Source: Roseivirga sp. UBA6061 (GTDB lineage Bacteria; Bacteroidota; Bacteroidia; Cytophagales; Cyclobacteriaceae). Taken from it: a stretch of DNA of 64,000 nucleotides. Both the position numbers and the translations under genes were made by a program. The notes under the pieces are model-generated. The model saw only the letters and a list, made by a program, of their open reading frames with translations, ran no database searches and was not told the origin of the DNA. The stretch's first letter is position 1. Every line of letters starts with the position of its first letter. The stretch is taken from assembly GCA_002427745.1 (NCBI GenBank), contig DIYF01000124.1, positions 4,151 to 68,150 on the forward strand. The letters are read 5' to 3'. This document shows positions 1 through 6,420 of this stretch, one piece after another.

Positions 1-549
1 GGCTACATCTACAGCACCTGAAATGGAATCCAGCGCTCCGGGTACCTTGTTGATGATGTTGTCAGCGAAGTTGATCACAGCCTCTTTACCCTTCATCACC
101 CTGGTCTCCAGGTTGTCCAGCATTTTGCCGGAGTTACCGGTATCGACTCCCAGTCTGGCCAGTACCCCGGCCATTCCTTCAAAAGTGCCTTCGGCCTTTG
201 CTCCTTCCGAATTGCTTTGGAAGAGTGAGTTTGAGAAGGACTGAAACTTATCAAAGGCCTGATTGACCTTTGACTCCAGCCCTCCCAAACTTTGCTCCAG
301 GGCCCCGGCAGAAGCATTTGCAGCTTCTCCTTCGGGCCCGAAGCTGAACAAGGAGCTCAGTCCGCCACCAAGGTTCCCCACCACCTGGTTTACTTTATCC
401 AGGGGTGCTGTCAGACTCTCAAATGCCTCAGTTCCAGAAATTCTGTTAGAGCCAAAGCGCTCGTTTACTTTGTCTAGTGTTTTGGTAAATTGATTGATAA
501 AACCGCTGGCCTTATCGTTCACTTCCACGATGTATTCGTATGTACTCAC
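1..549 (-). CDS. Phage tail tape measure protein, N-terminal part (runs off the window)
   Basis: The reading frame is open for 183 codons from a GTG at 547-549 to the left edge, so only the N-terminus is visible. It begins M-S-T-Y-E-Y-I-V-E-V-N-D-K and continues with polar, glycine- and alanine-rich helical sequence without a signal peptide, as tape measure proteins do. The call rests mainly on position: sheath, tube and tail-assembly chaperone genes lie directly upstream, the standard order in contractile tails. The GTG start is supported by an AAAGGA box about 10 nt upstream and by a 4-nt overlap (GTGA) with the stop of the frameshifted chaperone frame. The product would set tail length and occupy the tube lumen. 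Full length is unknown. Confidence 0.75.
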   Translation of the reverse strand, partial: MSTYEYIVEVNDKASGFINQFTKTLDKVNERFGSNRISGTEAFESLTAPLDKVNQVVGNLGGGLSSLFSFGPEGEAANASAGALEQSLGGLESKVNQAFDKFQSFSNSLFQSNSEGAKAEGTFEGMAGVLARLGVDTGNSGKMLDNLETRVMKGKEAVINFADNIINKVPGALDSISGAVDVA

Positions 550-1036
550 TGCGATTGGTCCTTTTCAAGTTTTCTGATATGCATGAGGAGAGTGTATTCT
601 TCAGCCCACTCTGTATCGCTCAATGCCTCGGGGTTTTGAATGTTGAGATAGTAGCGAAGCTGGGTGTCGATGACACGGATGGAATTCCGGACGACACCCT
701 TCGCTTCGTCTAGAGCTTTTTTATGTCGGCCGCGACTTCAGGTATCAGCACATCGATCTGGCCACATGCGGCATAGAAAAGGTCATCATCTTCACGGATT
801 TGTTCGTCACCGTCTATCCAGCAGTTGTTTATGATGATTTCATTGAATCGCATAGGGCTTTTCTGCCCCTGACTCAGGGCCATGGAATAGATTCTTCTGG
901 TCGGCTTTTTAAGGTAGCAGGTAAAGCCACCCTCCACGTCAAGTTTGAAGACATCTCCGAATTGTCTTTTCCATGTTTCGATTTGCTCCTGGGAGGGGCC
1001 GGCTTTCCGGCCCCCTGTTTCTGTTTGCTTGGACAT
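546..1036 (-). CDS. Tail assembly chaperone, -1 frameshift product (about 163 aa)
   Basis: This is the predicted long product of the chaperone gene. The zero frame ends at TAG 710-712. Just before it lies the heptamer A-AAA-AAG (716-722 on the + strand as CTTTTTT), in the correct codon phase for tandem -1 slippage. After slippage the frame stays open for 56 codons to TGA at 546-548, overlapping the tape measure GTG. The extension is protein-like and rich in charged and aromatic residues (for example L-R-Y-Y-L-N and W-A-E-E-Y). Tail phages commonly encode two overlapping chaperones this way (lambda G/GT type), placed between the tube and tape measure genes exactly as here. Slippage itself is inferred, not shown. 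Confidence 0.75.
662..722 (-). promoter_or_regulatory. Programmed -1 ribosomal frameshift site: slippery heptamer plus downstream stem
   Basis: On the minus strand the sequence reads AT-A-AAA-AAG-CTC-TAG, a canonical X-XXY-YYZ heptamer in the correct phase, two codons before the stop. Sixteen nucleotides further downstream, an 8-bp perfect stem can form between positions 692-699 and 662-669 (GGGTGTCG pairing with CGACACCC, 22-nt loop). The spacer is longer than the usual 5-9 nt, so the stem's stimulatory role is less certain than the heptamer. Confidence 0.7.
710..1036 (-). CDS. Tail assembly chaperone, zero-frame product (108 aa)
   Basis: A small soluble protein starting M-S-K-Q-T-E-T-G, with a basic, glycine-containing N-terminus and an acidic C-terminal half (residues roughly 75-85 contain D-G-D-E-Q-I-R-E-D-D-D). 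It lies 20 nt downstream of the tail tube gene and just upstream of the tape measure gene, the usual place for the short tail-assembly chaperone. No catalytic motif is visible. The family call comes from gene order plus the frameshift site at its 3' end, not from a recognised domain. It probably coats the tape measure protein during tail assembly. Confidence 0.65.
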   Translation of the reverse strand: MSKQTETGGRKAGPSQEQIETWKRQFGDVFKLDVEGGFTCYLKKPTRRIYSMALSQGQKSPMRFNEIIINNCWIDGDEQIREDDDLFYAACGQIDVLIPEVAADIKKL

Positions 1037-1056
1037 AACTAAAGTATATTTCTGTT

Positions 1057-1473
1057 TTAACTATTGAATTCGATATCGCTGATGGTGATAGGCAGTTCAA
1101 CTTCCATGTGTGTGTCGCCCTGGTTCAGCTCTTTGGCCTGCTCGGTAAACTCACAACCTTTGAGTGTATCGGTGGTGGCCTGTCCGCCTTCTACCTCGTA
1201 GGTCACTACAATGTCGAAGGGAAGGATGTCACAGATATCACTGCCTTTACCGGCTGCAATCTGAAGGGCTTCGAGTTCGCTTTGCAGCACTTTTACTGTG
1301 CCCTCGTACTCTTTATTGCCTCTGCCACGGGCTACGGGTTTGTTGCCCCTGCCGTAGATATTGACCTTGTTCTGGGTCACTTTATAACTGACTCCCTGGA
1401 AGCCCGAGATCGTACGGTCCAGGAATCTTACTGCTACATCTGAAAATGCGTATTCGTTTGTGTTAACTGACAT
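1057..1473 (-). CDS. Phage tail tube protein
   Basis: A 138-aa protein rich in beta-strand-forming sequence with no signal peptide or membrane segment. It follows the sheath gene with only 2 nt between the sheath stop and this ATG, so the two are almost certainly co-transcribed and translationally coupled. Contractile tails and related injection particles always pair a sheath gene with a tube gene in this order. Length fits tube proteins (about 130-170 aa). It would form the rigid inner hexameric tube that is driven through the target envelope. The assignment is by gene order and general sequence character; no short diagnostic motif exists for the family. Confidence 0.75.
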   Translation of the reverse strand: MSVNTNEYAFSDVAVRFLDRTISGFQGVSYKVTQNKVNIYGRGNKPVARGRGNKEYEGTVKVLQSELEALQIAAGKGSDICDILPFDIVVTYEVEGGQATTDTLKGCEFTEQAKELNQGDTHMEVELPITISDIEFNS

Positions 1474-1475
1474 GA

Positions 1476-2678
1476 TTATGCTGTTGGATTATCAAATTTC
1501 AAATCGACCTGAATGTTGGATGAATACCCTACCGGGATAATGGAAATGGTTGCCTGGATTCCATCATTGGCCAGGATGTCCTGATTCGCATCGAGAATGA
1601 GTTCTGCGCTGCTCGCTTCTCCCTGACTTACCATCTGGGCGTTGAAGGCAGTTTCTACATTGGCCTTGTAGCTCTTCATCACTACCAGTGGCAACTGACC
1701 TTGTGCATTGAGGGTAATATCATCCTCAATTTCTCTGGAGAGCACCTGATAAGCGATAGATTGTGCTTTATCGATTACACGTCCTCTGGCCAGGCTTGAG
1801 AAATCATCTGACTCACCGGTAGCGGTTCTGTCGCTGCTGAAGAAAAAGCCATTGATACCTGTGAAGGTGCGTGGCACGATGATGCCCTTATCGTGCAGGG
1901 CGCTTAAATCTGCTTCCTGAATATCTGCCAGACTGGTACCGTCACTCAGGAAGGCCTGTGTAAGTCCGAGGTCTCCGTTTTTCACTCTGGAAATTTTGCG
2001 CTGTACCGGCTGTGCTGCTGCTGCTCCCAGTGCTCGTCCTACTGCTGCTGCCTTCGATGCTGTAGGTGTGGCTCCATAGGGCTCAAAGCCCATCGCCACA
2101 ATGGCTACGCGGTTATCGGAACCATTCGTATAGTCTTTCACGGCACTGACCGTACCCTGATAATCACGACCTTCCAGAATGACGCGCAGTGGTTTGTGAT
2201 CTGTGGCGTAGGCTTCTGCCAGTGCCTGCGCGGCTGTCACGGCAGCGGCCACATCCTGATCAAATCCGTCTGAAGCAGTCACCACACCATCGGGAGTTCT
2301 GGCTACAGCCAGCAATCTGATAGCTCCATTAGCGGCCTCAAGCAGTTTTTTAGCTGAATTAGTGGCATTGCCCACAGTACAGATCTGAGCCATCGTAACG
2401 GTATCAGGCACGATCGAGATCCATAGCTCAGCACCGTCACCTGCCATTTCATAGAAATCAGCAATCTGGCGGTGTACCTTGCGGTCATCGCTGTCATAGG
2501 CAGATGTAATTCCAAGGGCTTCAGCATCTGCCAGGCTGAAGATTTGTGTTGGTGTATCGTTGGTAAGACTGGCTGGTGCCGGACCTGTCATAATCAGACC
2601 TGCCACATCATCCGCAGTACTTTCAGTTCGGCCCAACTGGCCATTCAAAATGTTTATACTAACATCAGGTAATCCCAT
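1476..2678 (-). CDS. Contractile tail sheath protein (DUF2586-like)
   Basis: A 400-aa protein starting M-G-L-P-D-V-S-I-N-I-L-N-G-Q-L-G, resembling the DUF2586 type of phage sheath proteins found in Bacteroidota prophages. The N-terminal third has a glycine/alanine-rich strand segment (V-A-G-L-I-M-T-G-P-A) typical of sheath domain starts, and the C-terminus (from about residue 330) carries a compact alpha/beta part ending in I-Q-V-D-L-K-F-D-N-P. The sheath wraps the tube and contracts to drive it forward. Its presence makes this a myovirus- or tailocin-type tail rather than a siphovirus tail. Neighbours are a holin-like gene upstream and the tube gene 2 nt downstream. Confidence 0.85.
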   Translation of the reverse strand: MGLPDVSINILNGQLGRTESTADDVAGLIMTGPAPASLTNDTPTQIFSLADAEALGITSAYDSDDRKVHRQIADFYEMAGDGAELWISIVPDTVTMAQICTVGNATNSAKKLLEAANGAIRLLAVARTPDGVVTASDGFDQDVAAAVTAAQALAEAYATDHKPLRVILEGRDYQGTVSAVKDYTNGSDNRVAIVAMGFEPYGATPTASKAAAVGRALGAAAAQPVQRKISRVKNGDLGLTQAFLSDGTSLADIQEADLSALHDKGIIVPRTFTGINGFFFSSDRTATGESDDFSSLARGRVIDKAQSIAYQVLSREIEDDITLNAQGQLPLVVMKSYKANVETAFNAQMVSQGEASSAELILDANQDILANDGIQATISIIPVGYSSNIQVDLKFDNPTA

Positions 2679-2755
2679 GATAATAATTGGTTATAGTGGT
2701 TAATTCGCTTTCGCGATCCTGTTAAAATTTCTTTTCTGTTTTCAGTGTCAGGCCA

Positions 2756-2995
2756 TTATGCCTGTTTGCTTTTTTTCTTCTTCTTAGTCACTTCCTTCAC
2801 TCCTGCCTTATTCCAGACCAGCTTCACTATCAGGCCTGCGATGCCACCTACTATTCCGGTGATAAAGGCAAAGACCATCTGGCTCCCCACCTCTGTCCAG
2901 GAGAGGGCCGGGCTATTACTGGTCAGGAGAGCTGCCGCCAGGCTGAAGCACATCCCTGAGATTTCACACATACGATTTAAAATGCTGTCTATCAT
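2756..2995 (-). CDS. Small membrane protein, possible holin
   Basis: A 79-aa protein with a hydrophobic segment around residues 12-25, a second glycine-rich membrane helix around residues 40-63 (V-F-A-F-I-T-G-I-V-G-G-I-A-G-L-I-V), and a strongly basic lysine-rich tail (K-K-K-K-K-S-K). Two membrane spans plus a charged C-terminus match small phage holins, which open the inner membrane to let lysin out. It lies just upstream of the sheath gene in the same direction. No lysozyme or amidase gene is visible next to it, so the holin role is an inference from size, topology and location. Confidence 0.5.
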   Translation of the reverse strand: MIDSILNRMCEISGMCFSLAAALLTSNSPALSWTEVGSQMVFAFITGIVGGIAGLIVKLVWNKAGVKEVTKKKKKSKQA

Positions 2996-3379
2996 TTGTT
3001 TTTAATAGGTGTTAAAGCCGGGACGGATCCCGGACTTTAACGGGTCACAGAAACATACTCCTTCTGTTTTGCCGGCCCTTCCGGCATACGCTATCTATCA
3101 TTGTGTGCTATGGATTGTGTCAGACTGTTCAAGCTCGGTTAAGGGTGTAATGGACCTAGTCTTCACATGATCCTTTCAGCTTATTCAAGGCCAGTCTATC
3201 AGAGACATTCGGCTTGTTTTGGGCTGTTTTTCAATCAATGATGTTTCAAATATGCGGGGCTGACCTGAGCTGTAAAACGGGTGGTTACCCAATGGTGCGG
3301 CAATTTGAACGACTGGGTACGAAAGCGACCCCAATGGACCTGAATGGCCTGAAAACCCACTTTTTGATCTCCAGTTTTG
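2996..3379. other. Non-coding gap with hairpins upstream of the tail operon
   Basis: No protein-like frame is seen in these 384 bases. Two inverted repeats stand out: 3011-3041 (13-bp arms around CGGA, with one bulged A) and 3071-3085 (GCCGG, 5-nt loop, CCGGC). The gap separates the leftward tail genes from a rightward gene, so it should hold the promoter for the late (tail) transcript. No clear TAnnTTTG box was found, which would fit a late promoter needing an activator. Confidence 0.5.
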
Positions 3380-3865
3380 ATGCAGACAATTAGAAATGAT
3401 ATCAAAACCGACAGAGAAATGAACGATCTAATCACAAGGAAACACTACACAAAGAGAATCGACCAAAGCACTTTGAGTCGCTTGCTCAGACATGACCTGC
3501 TGAGTAAGGAAGAAGTGCGGATTGATGAAGAGGCGATCGCCTTTTCTATCATAGACTGCCACCTGCAGGAGTTGTATGAAACGGACGGGCTGTTCAGTCC
3601 GCAAATGAGCAAGAGTGGTCTTCCGCTGACCGAATGGGTGGTAAGCATGGTACTTCATCAACTGTACAGCAAAACTGATGATAGCATTCCGGATGCAGTA
3701 ATGCTCAACTATGTTTCTACCATGCAGGAGCTGGAAGACATCCGGACCGGCAAACTTGCCGTGGAGCTCCCGACAAAGGACCGGCATGAGCTGGACCAGG
3801 ATATGGAAGAGCTTGATCCGGGGGATGATCCTGACTTTGAATCTCCCATGTTCTGGGGGATTTGA
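3380..3865 (+). CDS. Hypothetical protein in the phage locus (161 aa)
   Basis: An unrecognised protein encoded opposite to the surrounding phage genes. The N-terminus is basic and helical (D-L-I-T-R-K-H-Y-T-K-R), the middle has a helical segment with W-V-V-S-M-V-L-H-Q-L-Y, and the C-terminal 35 residues are very acidic (D-Q-D-M-E-E-L-D-P-G-D-D-P-D). An acidic tail can mean a DNA-mimic or a partner for a basic protein, but nothing proves either. ATG 3380 is used; an in-frame ATG at 3419 is an alternative. A hairpin with a following T-run (3905-3956) could end its transcript. Orientation suggests a control or lysogeny gene. Confidence 0.6.
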   Translation: MQTIRNDIKTDREMNDLITRKHYTKRIDQSTLSRLLRHDLLSKEEVRIDEEAIAFSIIDCHLQELYETDGLFSPQMSKSGLPLTEWVVSMVLHQLYSKTDDSIPDAVMLNYVSTMQELEDIRTGKLAVELPTKDRHELDQDMEELDPGDDPDFESPMFWGI

Positions 3866-3904
3866 GCAGGGTGAGAGTTTCTTTCAGGAATGAGGAAAAA
3901 AATG

Positions 3905-3956
3905 TACCGGAACGGAAGGGTGAATTTGATAAAAGCCCGGCTGTTCCGGTATTTTT
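3905..3956 (+). terminator. Probable terminator hairpin
   Basis: A 9-bp perfect inverted repeat, TACCGGAAC (3905-3913) and GTTCCGGTA (3943-3951), is followed by a T-run. The loop of 29 nt is longer than usual. It lies about 40 nt after the stop at 3865. Confidence 0.5.
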
Positions 3957-3996
3957 ATGTAACAGAAAGTAGAGAAGAATTGAAGGAACAGAATCC

Positions 3997-4200
3997 ATGG
4001 ATATGAAAGTGAAGCAGGTAAGACAAAGTGATATTGTACGGAAAAGAAATACGCAGAAACGCTATGAAAAAGTGCGTGAACGCTGCAATGAGTTGTATAA
4101 CGAACAGCGGATCCGGTGGGATGATGTGATTGAGACATTGTCGGAGGAGTTTGGGATTTCTCCTGCAACGATTGAAAGGAAAATATTAAAATCTGACTGA
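3997..4200 (+). CDS. Small basic helical protein, possible DNA-binding regulator (67 aa)
   Basis: A 67-aa, highly charged protein. The N-terminal half is a basic helix (R-K-R-N-T-Q-K-R-Y-E-K-V-R-E-R). The C-terminal half (about residues 42-64, I-E-T-L-S-E-E-F-G-I-S-P-A-T-I-E-R-K) has the pattern of a helix-turn-helix, with the turn at F-G-I-S and the recognition helix at P-A-T-I-E-R-K. Together with its location in the phage locus this suggests a small regulatory DNA-binding protein. It is convergent with the leftward gene at 4214, leaving only 13 nt between the stops. No specific family was recognised. Confidence 0.6.
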   Translation: MDMKVKQVRQSDIVRKRNTQKRYEKVRERCNELYNEQRIRWDDVIETLSEEFGISPATIERKILKSD

Positions 4201-4213
4201 GTGCCTCAATCTG

Positions 4214-4399
4214 TCAGTTTGCCTCAGATTCATTAATCGCCTTTTTGATGGCCAGGTAGTTCACAGCCATTTCATTCTTCTCTTCTGCCTCCAGGCACTC
4301 GTTCATCGGGCTGATGTAATATCCCAGAAACAGCCTCTCCAGGGTAGCCAGTAATTCCTGCTTATTAAATCTTGACAGCTGAATCTCCTCTTCTTTCAT
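4214..4399 (-). CDS. Hypothetical small protein (61 aa)
   Basis: A short helical protein beginning M-K-E-E-E-I-Q-L-S-R-F-N-K-Q-E-L and containing an acidic, glutamate-rich stretch (C-L-E-A-E-E-K-N-E-M-A). Not recognised. It is read in the same direction as the early phage genes but is separated from the next upstream gene by a good terminator (4470-4497), so it may have its own promoter or depend on read-through. Its stop lies 13 nt from that of the opposing gene. The coding call is based on size, sensible composition and tight packing. Confidence 0.5.
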   Translation of the reverse strand: MKEEEIQLSRFNKQELLATLERLFLGYYISPMNECLEAEEKNEMAVNYLAIKKAINESEAN

Positions 4400-4469
4400 A
4401 GGGACGGTAATGGGTTCTTTGATGTGAATGTCTGCTTTCGGGCAAAACCAAAAAGGGCTTAGTCAAAAA

Positions 4470-4497
4470 CACCTCATCAGAATGACGAGGTGCTTTT
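4470..4497 (-). terminator. Rho-independent terminator, possibly bidirectional
   Basis: A stem of CACCTC-A-TCA pairs with TGA-C-GAGGTG (10 positions, one A/C mismatch, 3-nt GAA loop) at 4470-4492. It is flanked by A-runs on one side and CTTTTT on the other, so it could stop transcription in both directions. It follows the stop at 4508. Confidence 0.65.
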
Positions 4498-4507
4498 TAA
4501 ACGAGGA

Positions 4508-4945
4508 TTAGTAAAGAGGAACGGTTACTTTTCTTCTTCTTTCATAGCGTTTGTAGTGCTCTATTGACTTGGTGAGCATATCCACTTCATGCTGCAGTCT
4601 TTTGGATTCGGCCCGGGCACGTTTAATCTCGTTGGTTTCCACACGTCCTGGAAACCAGGTGTCTTCGTATTTTTTAATAATGCGGTCAGCCCTGCCTTTG
4701 CGCTTTTTAACCATGCGCAACTGAATTTTCATTTCCTGGTATTTGGGTGATGGTTCTGGAGTTTTCTTCATTTGAGAATTTCTGGTTTTGGGTTTTTGAT
4801 CTCCGTAAGCCAGTTCTACTCCCATAATCCGGGTGTTTGTTTTCAATGCAAAAAGAATCCGGTCGAATGACCAGCCGGTAAGTGCTACTAATTCGTCAAT
4901 GGTTTTGAAGCGGATCCAGCCGGATCTGTATCTTATTCTGATCAT
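4508..4945 (-). CDS. Basic coiled-coil protein of the phage early region (145 aa)
   Basis: An unrecognised protein. Residues 1-45 form a compact domain (W-I-R-F-K-T-I-D-E-L-V-A-L-T-G-W-S-F-D-R-I), which could be a small helix-turn-helix. Residues 55-145 are very basic and helical, with heptad-like spacing near residues 110-130 (R-L-Q-H-E-V-D-M-L-T-K-S-I-E-H-Y). The high basic charge suggests nucleic acid contact. It lies downstream of the Gam-like gene in the same direction, with a 13-bp inverted repeat (4971-5019) just upstream of its start. Confidence 0.55.
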   Translation of the reverse strand: MIRIRYRSGWIRFKTIDELVALTGWSFDRILFALKTNTRIMGVELAYGDQKPKTRNSQMKKTPEPSPKYQEMKIQLRMVKKRKGRADRIIKKYEDTWFPGRVETNEIKRARAESKRLQHEVDMLTKSIEHYKRYERRRKVTVPLY

Positions 4946-4970
4946 GGTATTGTGCTTTTGGAGGTTAAGA

Positions 4971-5019
4971 GAGGCTATCTCAATCAGGATGATGAAAATC
5001 CGTCTTTTGAGATAGCCTC
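4971..5019. repeat. 13-bp perfect inverted repeat upstream of the 145-aa early gene
   Basis: GAGGCTATCTCAA (4971-4983) is exactly mirrored by TTGAGATAGCCTC (5007-5019). The 23-nt loop contains a smaller GGAT/ATCC pair. It lies 26 nt upstream of the start at 4945. It could be an operator, or a leader hairpin in the mRNA. There is no T-run on the minus strand, which argues against a simple terminator. Confidence 0.6.
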
Positions 5020-5134
5020 ATAGGATTCCCTGCCGGTCCGGAGGCTGGCGAGTCTGTATACTTGTAAGGAATTCAAAGTTTAATAAGTCCGGCTGTACCA
5101 GCCGGCAATGGTATCAGTTGGAGGGTGTACTCAT

Positions 5135-5674
5135 TTACACCATGGCAAAAGACATATTCTCGAGCTGTCCTTCTTTGATGGTAATAAAGAAGGTTTCTTC
5201 CTGAACAACACTGACTCCTATTTGAGACAGTTCCTGCATCTGGTCCTTATCATCCCGACTGGCGATGATCTTGTCTTTATCCACTTCCACACGGGTTCTG
5301 AGGAAGTCCGAACCGGTTTCATTGAGTGTTTCAATCACCTTATTCCAGGTAATGGATCTGGGCTTGCTGACCTTGGGGGTACCTGTACGGAAACCGATTA
5401 CGCCATGTTGGAGGTCCATACTTCTTTTTTTCCGGAACAGCTCGTCCTTATTGTGGATGCCAAAGGCTTCCAGTTTCTCCATTGCCTTTTGTTTTTGTTC
5501 GAGCAGGGTCTCGGCTTTCTTATGGTAAGTTTTTCTTACCTCCAGCAGTTGTAGCTCTTCCAGGGCTTCCAGTTCTTTGATTTTACTGCTTGCTTCAGCG
5601 AAGCTTCTCATTACTTCTCCTACTTCTTCTTTGGAAGGGGCTACTACAATTCTCTTTCTGATTCTCTTTGCCAT
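5135..5674 (-). CDS. Mu Gam-like host-nuclease inhibitor
   Basis: Resembles the phage Mu Gam family, which binds double-stranded DNA ends and protects them from RecBCD-type exonucleases. From the chosen start M-A-K-R-I-R-K-R-I there is a basic N-terminus, a long coiled coil (about residues 25-85, rich in K, E and L), then the compact C-terminal part with G-F-R-T-G-T-P-K-V and W-N-K-V-I-E-T-L-N-E-T-G, typical of the family. The frame extends upstream to an ATG at 5758, adding 28 acidic residues unlike known Gam starts, so ATG 5674 is preferred but not certain. Gam genes normally travel with Mu-type transposase genes; none is visible here. Confidence 0.75.
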   Translation of the reverse strand: MAKRIRKRIVVAPSKEEVGEVMRSFAEASSKIKELEALEELQLLEVRKTYHKKAETLLEQKQKAMEKLEAFGIHNKDELFRKKRSMDLQHGVIGFRTGTPKVSKPRSITWNKVIETLNETGSDFLRTRVEVDKDKIIASRDDKDQMQELSQIGVSVVQEETFFITIKEGQLENMSFAMV

Positions 5675-5784
5675 GTTAAAATATTTTGTGTTTTGTTTTG
5701 TGTAATTCCACAGGTCAGTCCACTCTTCTCCGGGCGATCCATTTTCATGATCTGCCATATACCCGGCTGGTGGTCATTACCTGC

Positions 5785-6192
5785 TTATGTTCTATTCACT
5801 TCATCCATTTCCTGTTGAAGTGCCCAAATGGTATGCTGTAATGAAAACCTCCTGTCTTCCAGGTCTACATCACATTCTTCTGCAGCCCTGATCTGGCTAA
5901 TGGTATTTCTGAGATGCGACTTAAGCGTCTCCATCTCAGCGGTTGCCAGTTTCAGATAGTCAAACCGCAGCTGTTTCAGCTGATCGGAAAGGCTCCGCAG
6001 CTTGCTCTTCTTATCCTGGTAGGTTTGCCCCAAAGGCTTCTTCTCCAGGTTTTCTACCTGTATCAAGAGGATGGTCAATGACTTTTGAAGCTCTTTTATC
6101 CTCACAAGCAGCTCTTTTCTTTGCCTGATATCCTGGATTCTTTGCTGCATTGACGTCCATGCTTTTCCGTTTAATGATTCTTTTGCTTCCAT
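5785..6192 (-). CDS. Coiled-coil protein, first leftward gene after the repressor
   Basis: A 135-aa, almost entirely helical protein with two long coiled coils (about residues 20-60 and 65-130) rich in L, K, E and Q and without glycine or proline breaks. No enzyme motif. It is the first gene transcribed leftwards from the divergent control region, the usual place of early phage genes, and precedes the Gam-like gene. It could act as an antirepressor or a DNA-end binding partner of Gam, but nothing in the sequence decides between these. Confidence 0.55.
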   Translation of the reverse strand: MEAKESLNGKAWTSMQQRIQDIRQRKELLVRIKELQKSLTILLIQVENLEKKPLGQTYQDKKSKLRSLSDQLKQLRFDYLKLATAEMETLKSHLRNTISQIRAAEECDVDLEDRRFSLQHTIWALQQEMDEVNRT

Positions 6193-6420
6193 TCTCTTTT
6201 GCTTTCTGACCTGTACTGTTTCTATTGCTGCGGTCCGCTGCTATTCACCATAATGAACACCACAGACTTAAGTCTCACACTATCACCTTATTGGGCACAC
6301 CCCCTGATCTTTTGATAGTTTTTTATGTCCATGAATCTTATCATATTTGTATGAGTTTGTGAGAGTAAATATATTCAATATATTGAACAAAAGCAAATTT
6401 TGAATTCAAAATAATGAACA
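6193..6420. promoter_or_regulatory. Divergent control region with two palindromic candidate repressor operators
   Basis: This 228-bp region separates the rightward repressor from the leftward early genes. It holds two perfect AT-rich palindromes: TTCAATATATTGAA (6374-6387) and ATTTTGAATTCAAAAT (6397-6412), centred 24 bp apart. They share TTCAA/TTGAA half-sites, and a related ATGAACA lies at 6414-6420, abutting the repressor ATG. This arrangement fits cooperative, autoregulatory binding by the adjacent repressor. Confidence 0.6.

Noticed and set aside
3428..3787. Open minus-strand frame of about 119 codons over the 161-aa phage-locus gene
   Set aside because: Antisense to a better-composed gene. 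The composition is Cys- and His-rich with random-looking order, and there is no start context or partner.
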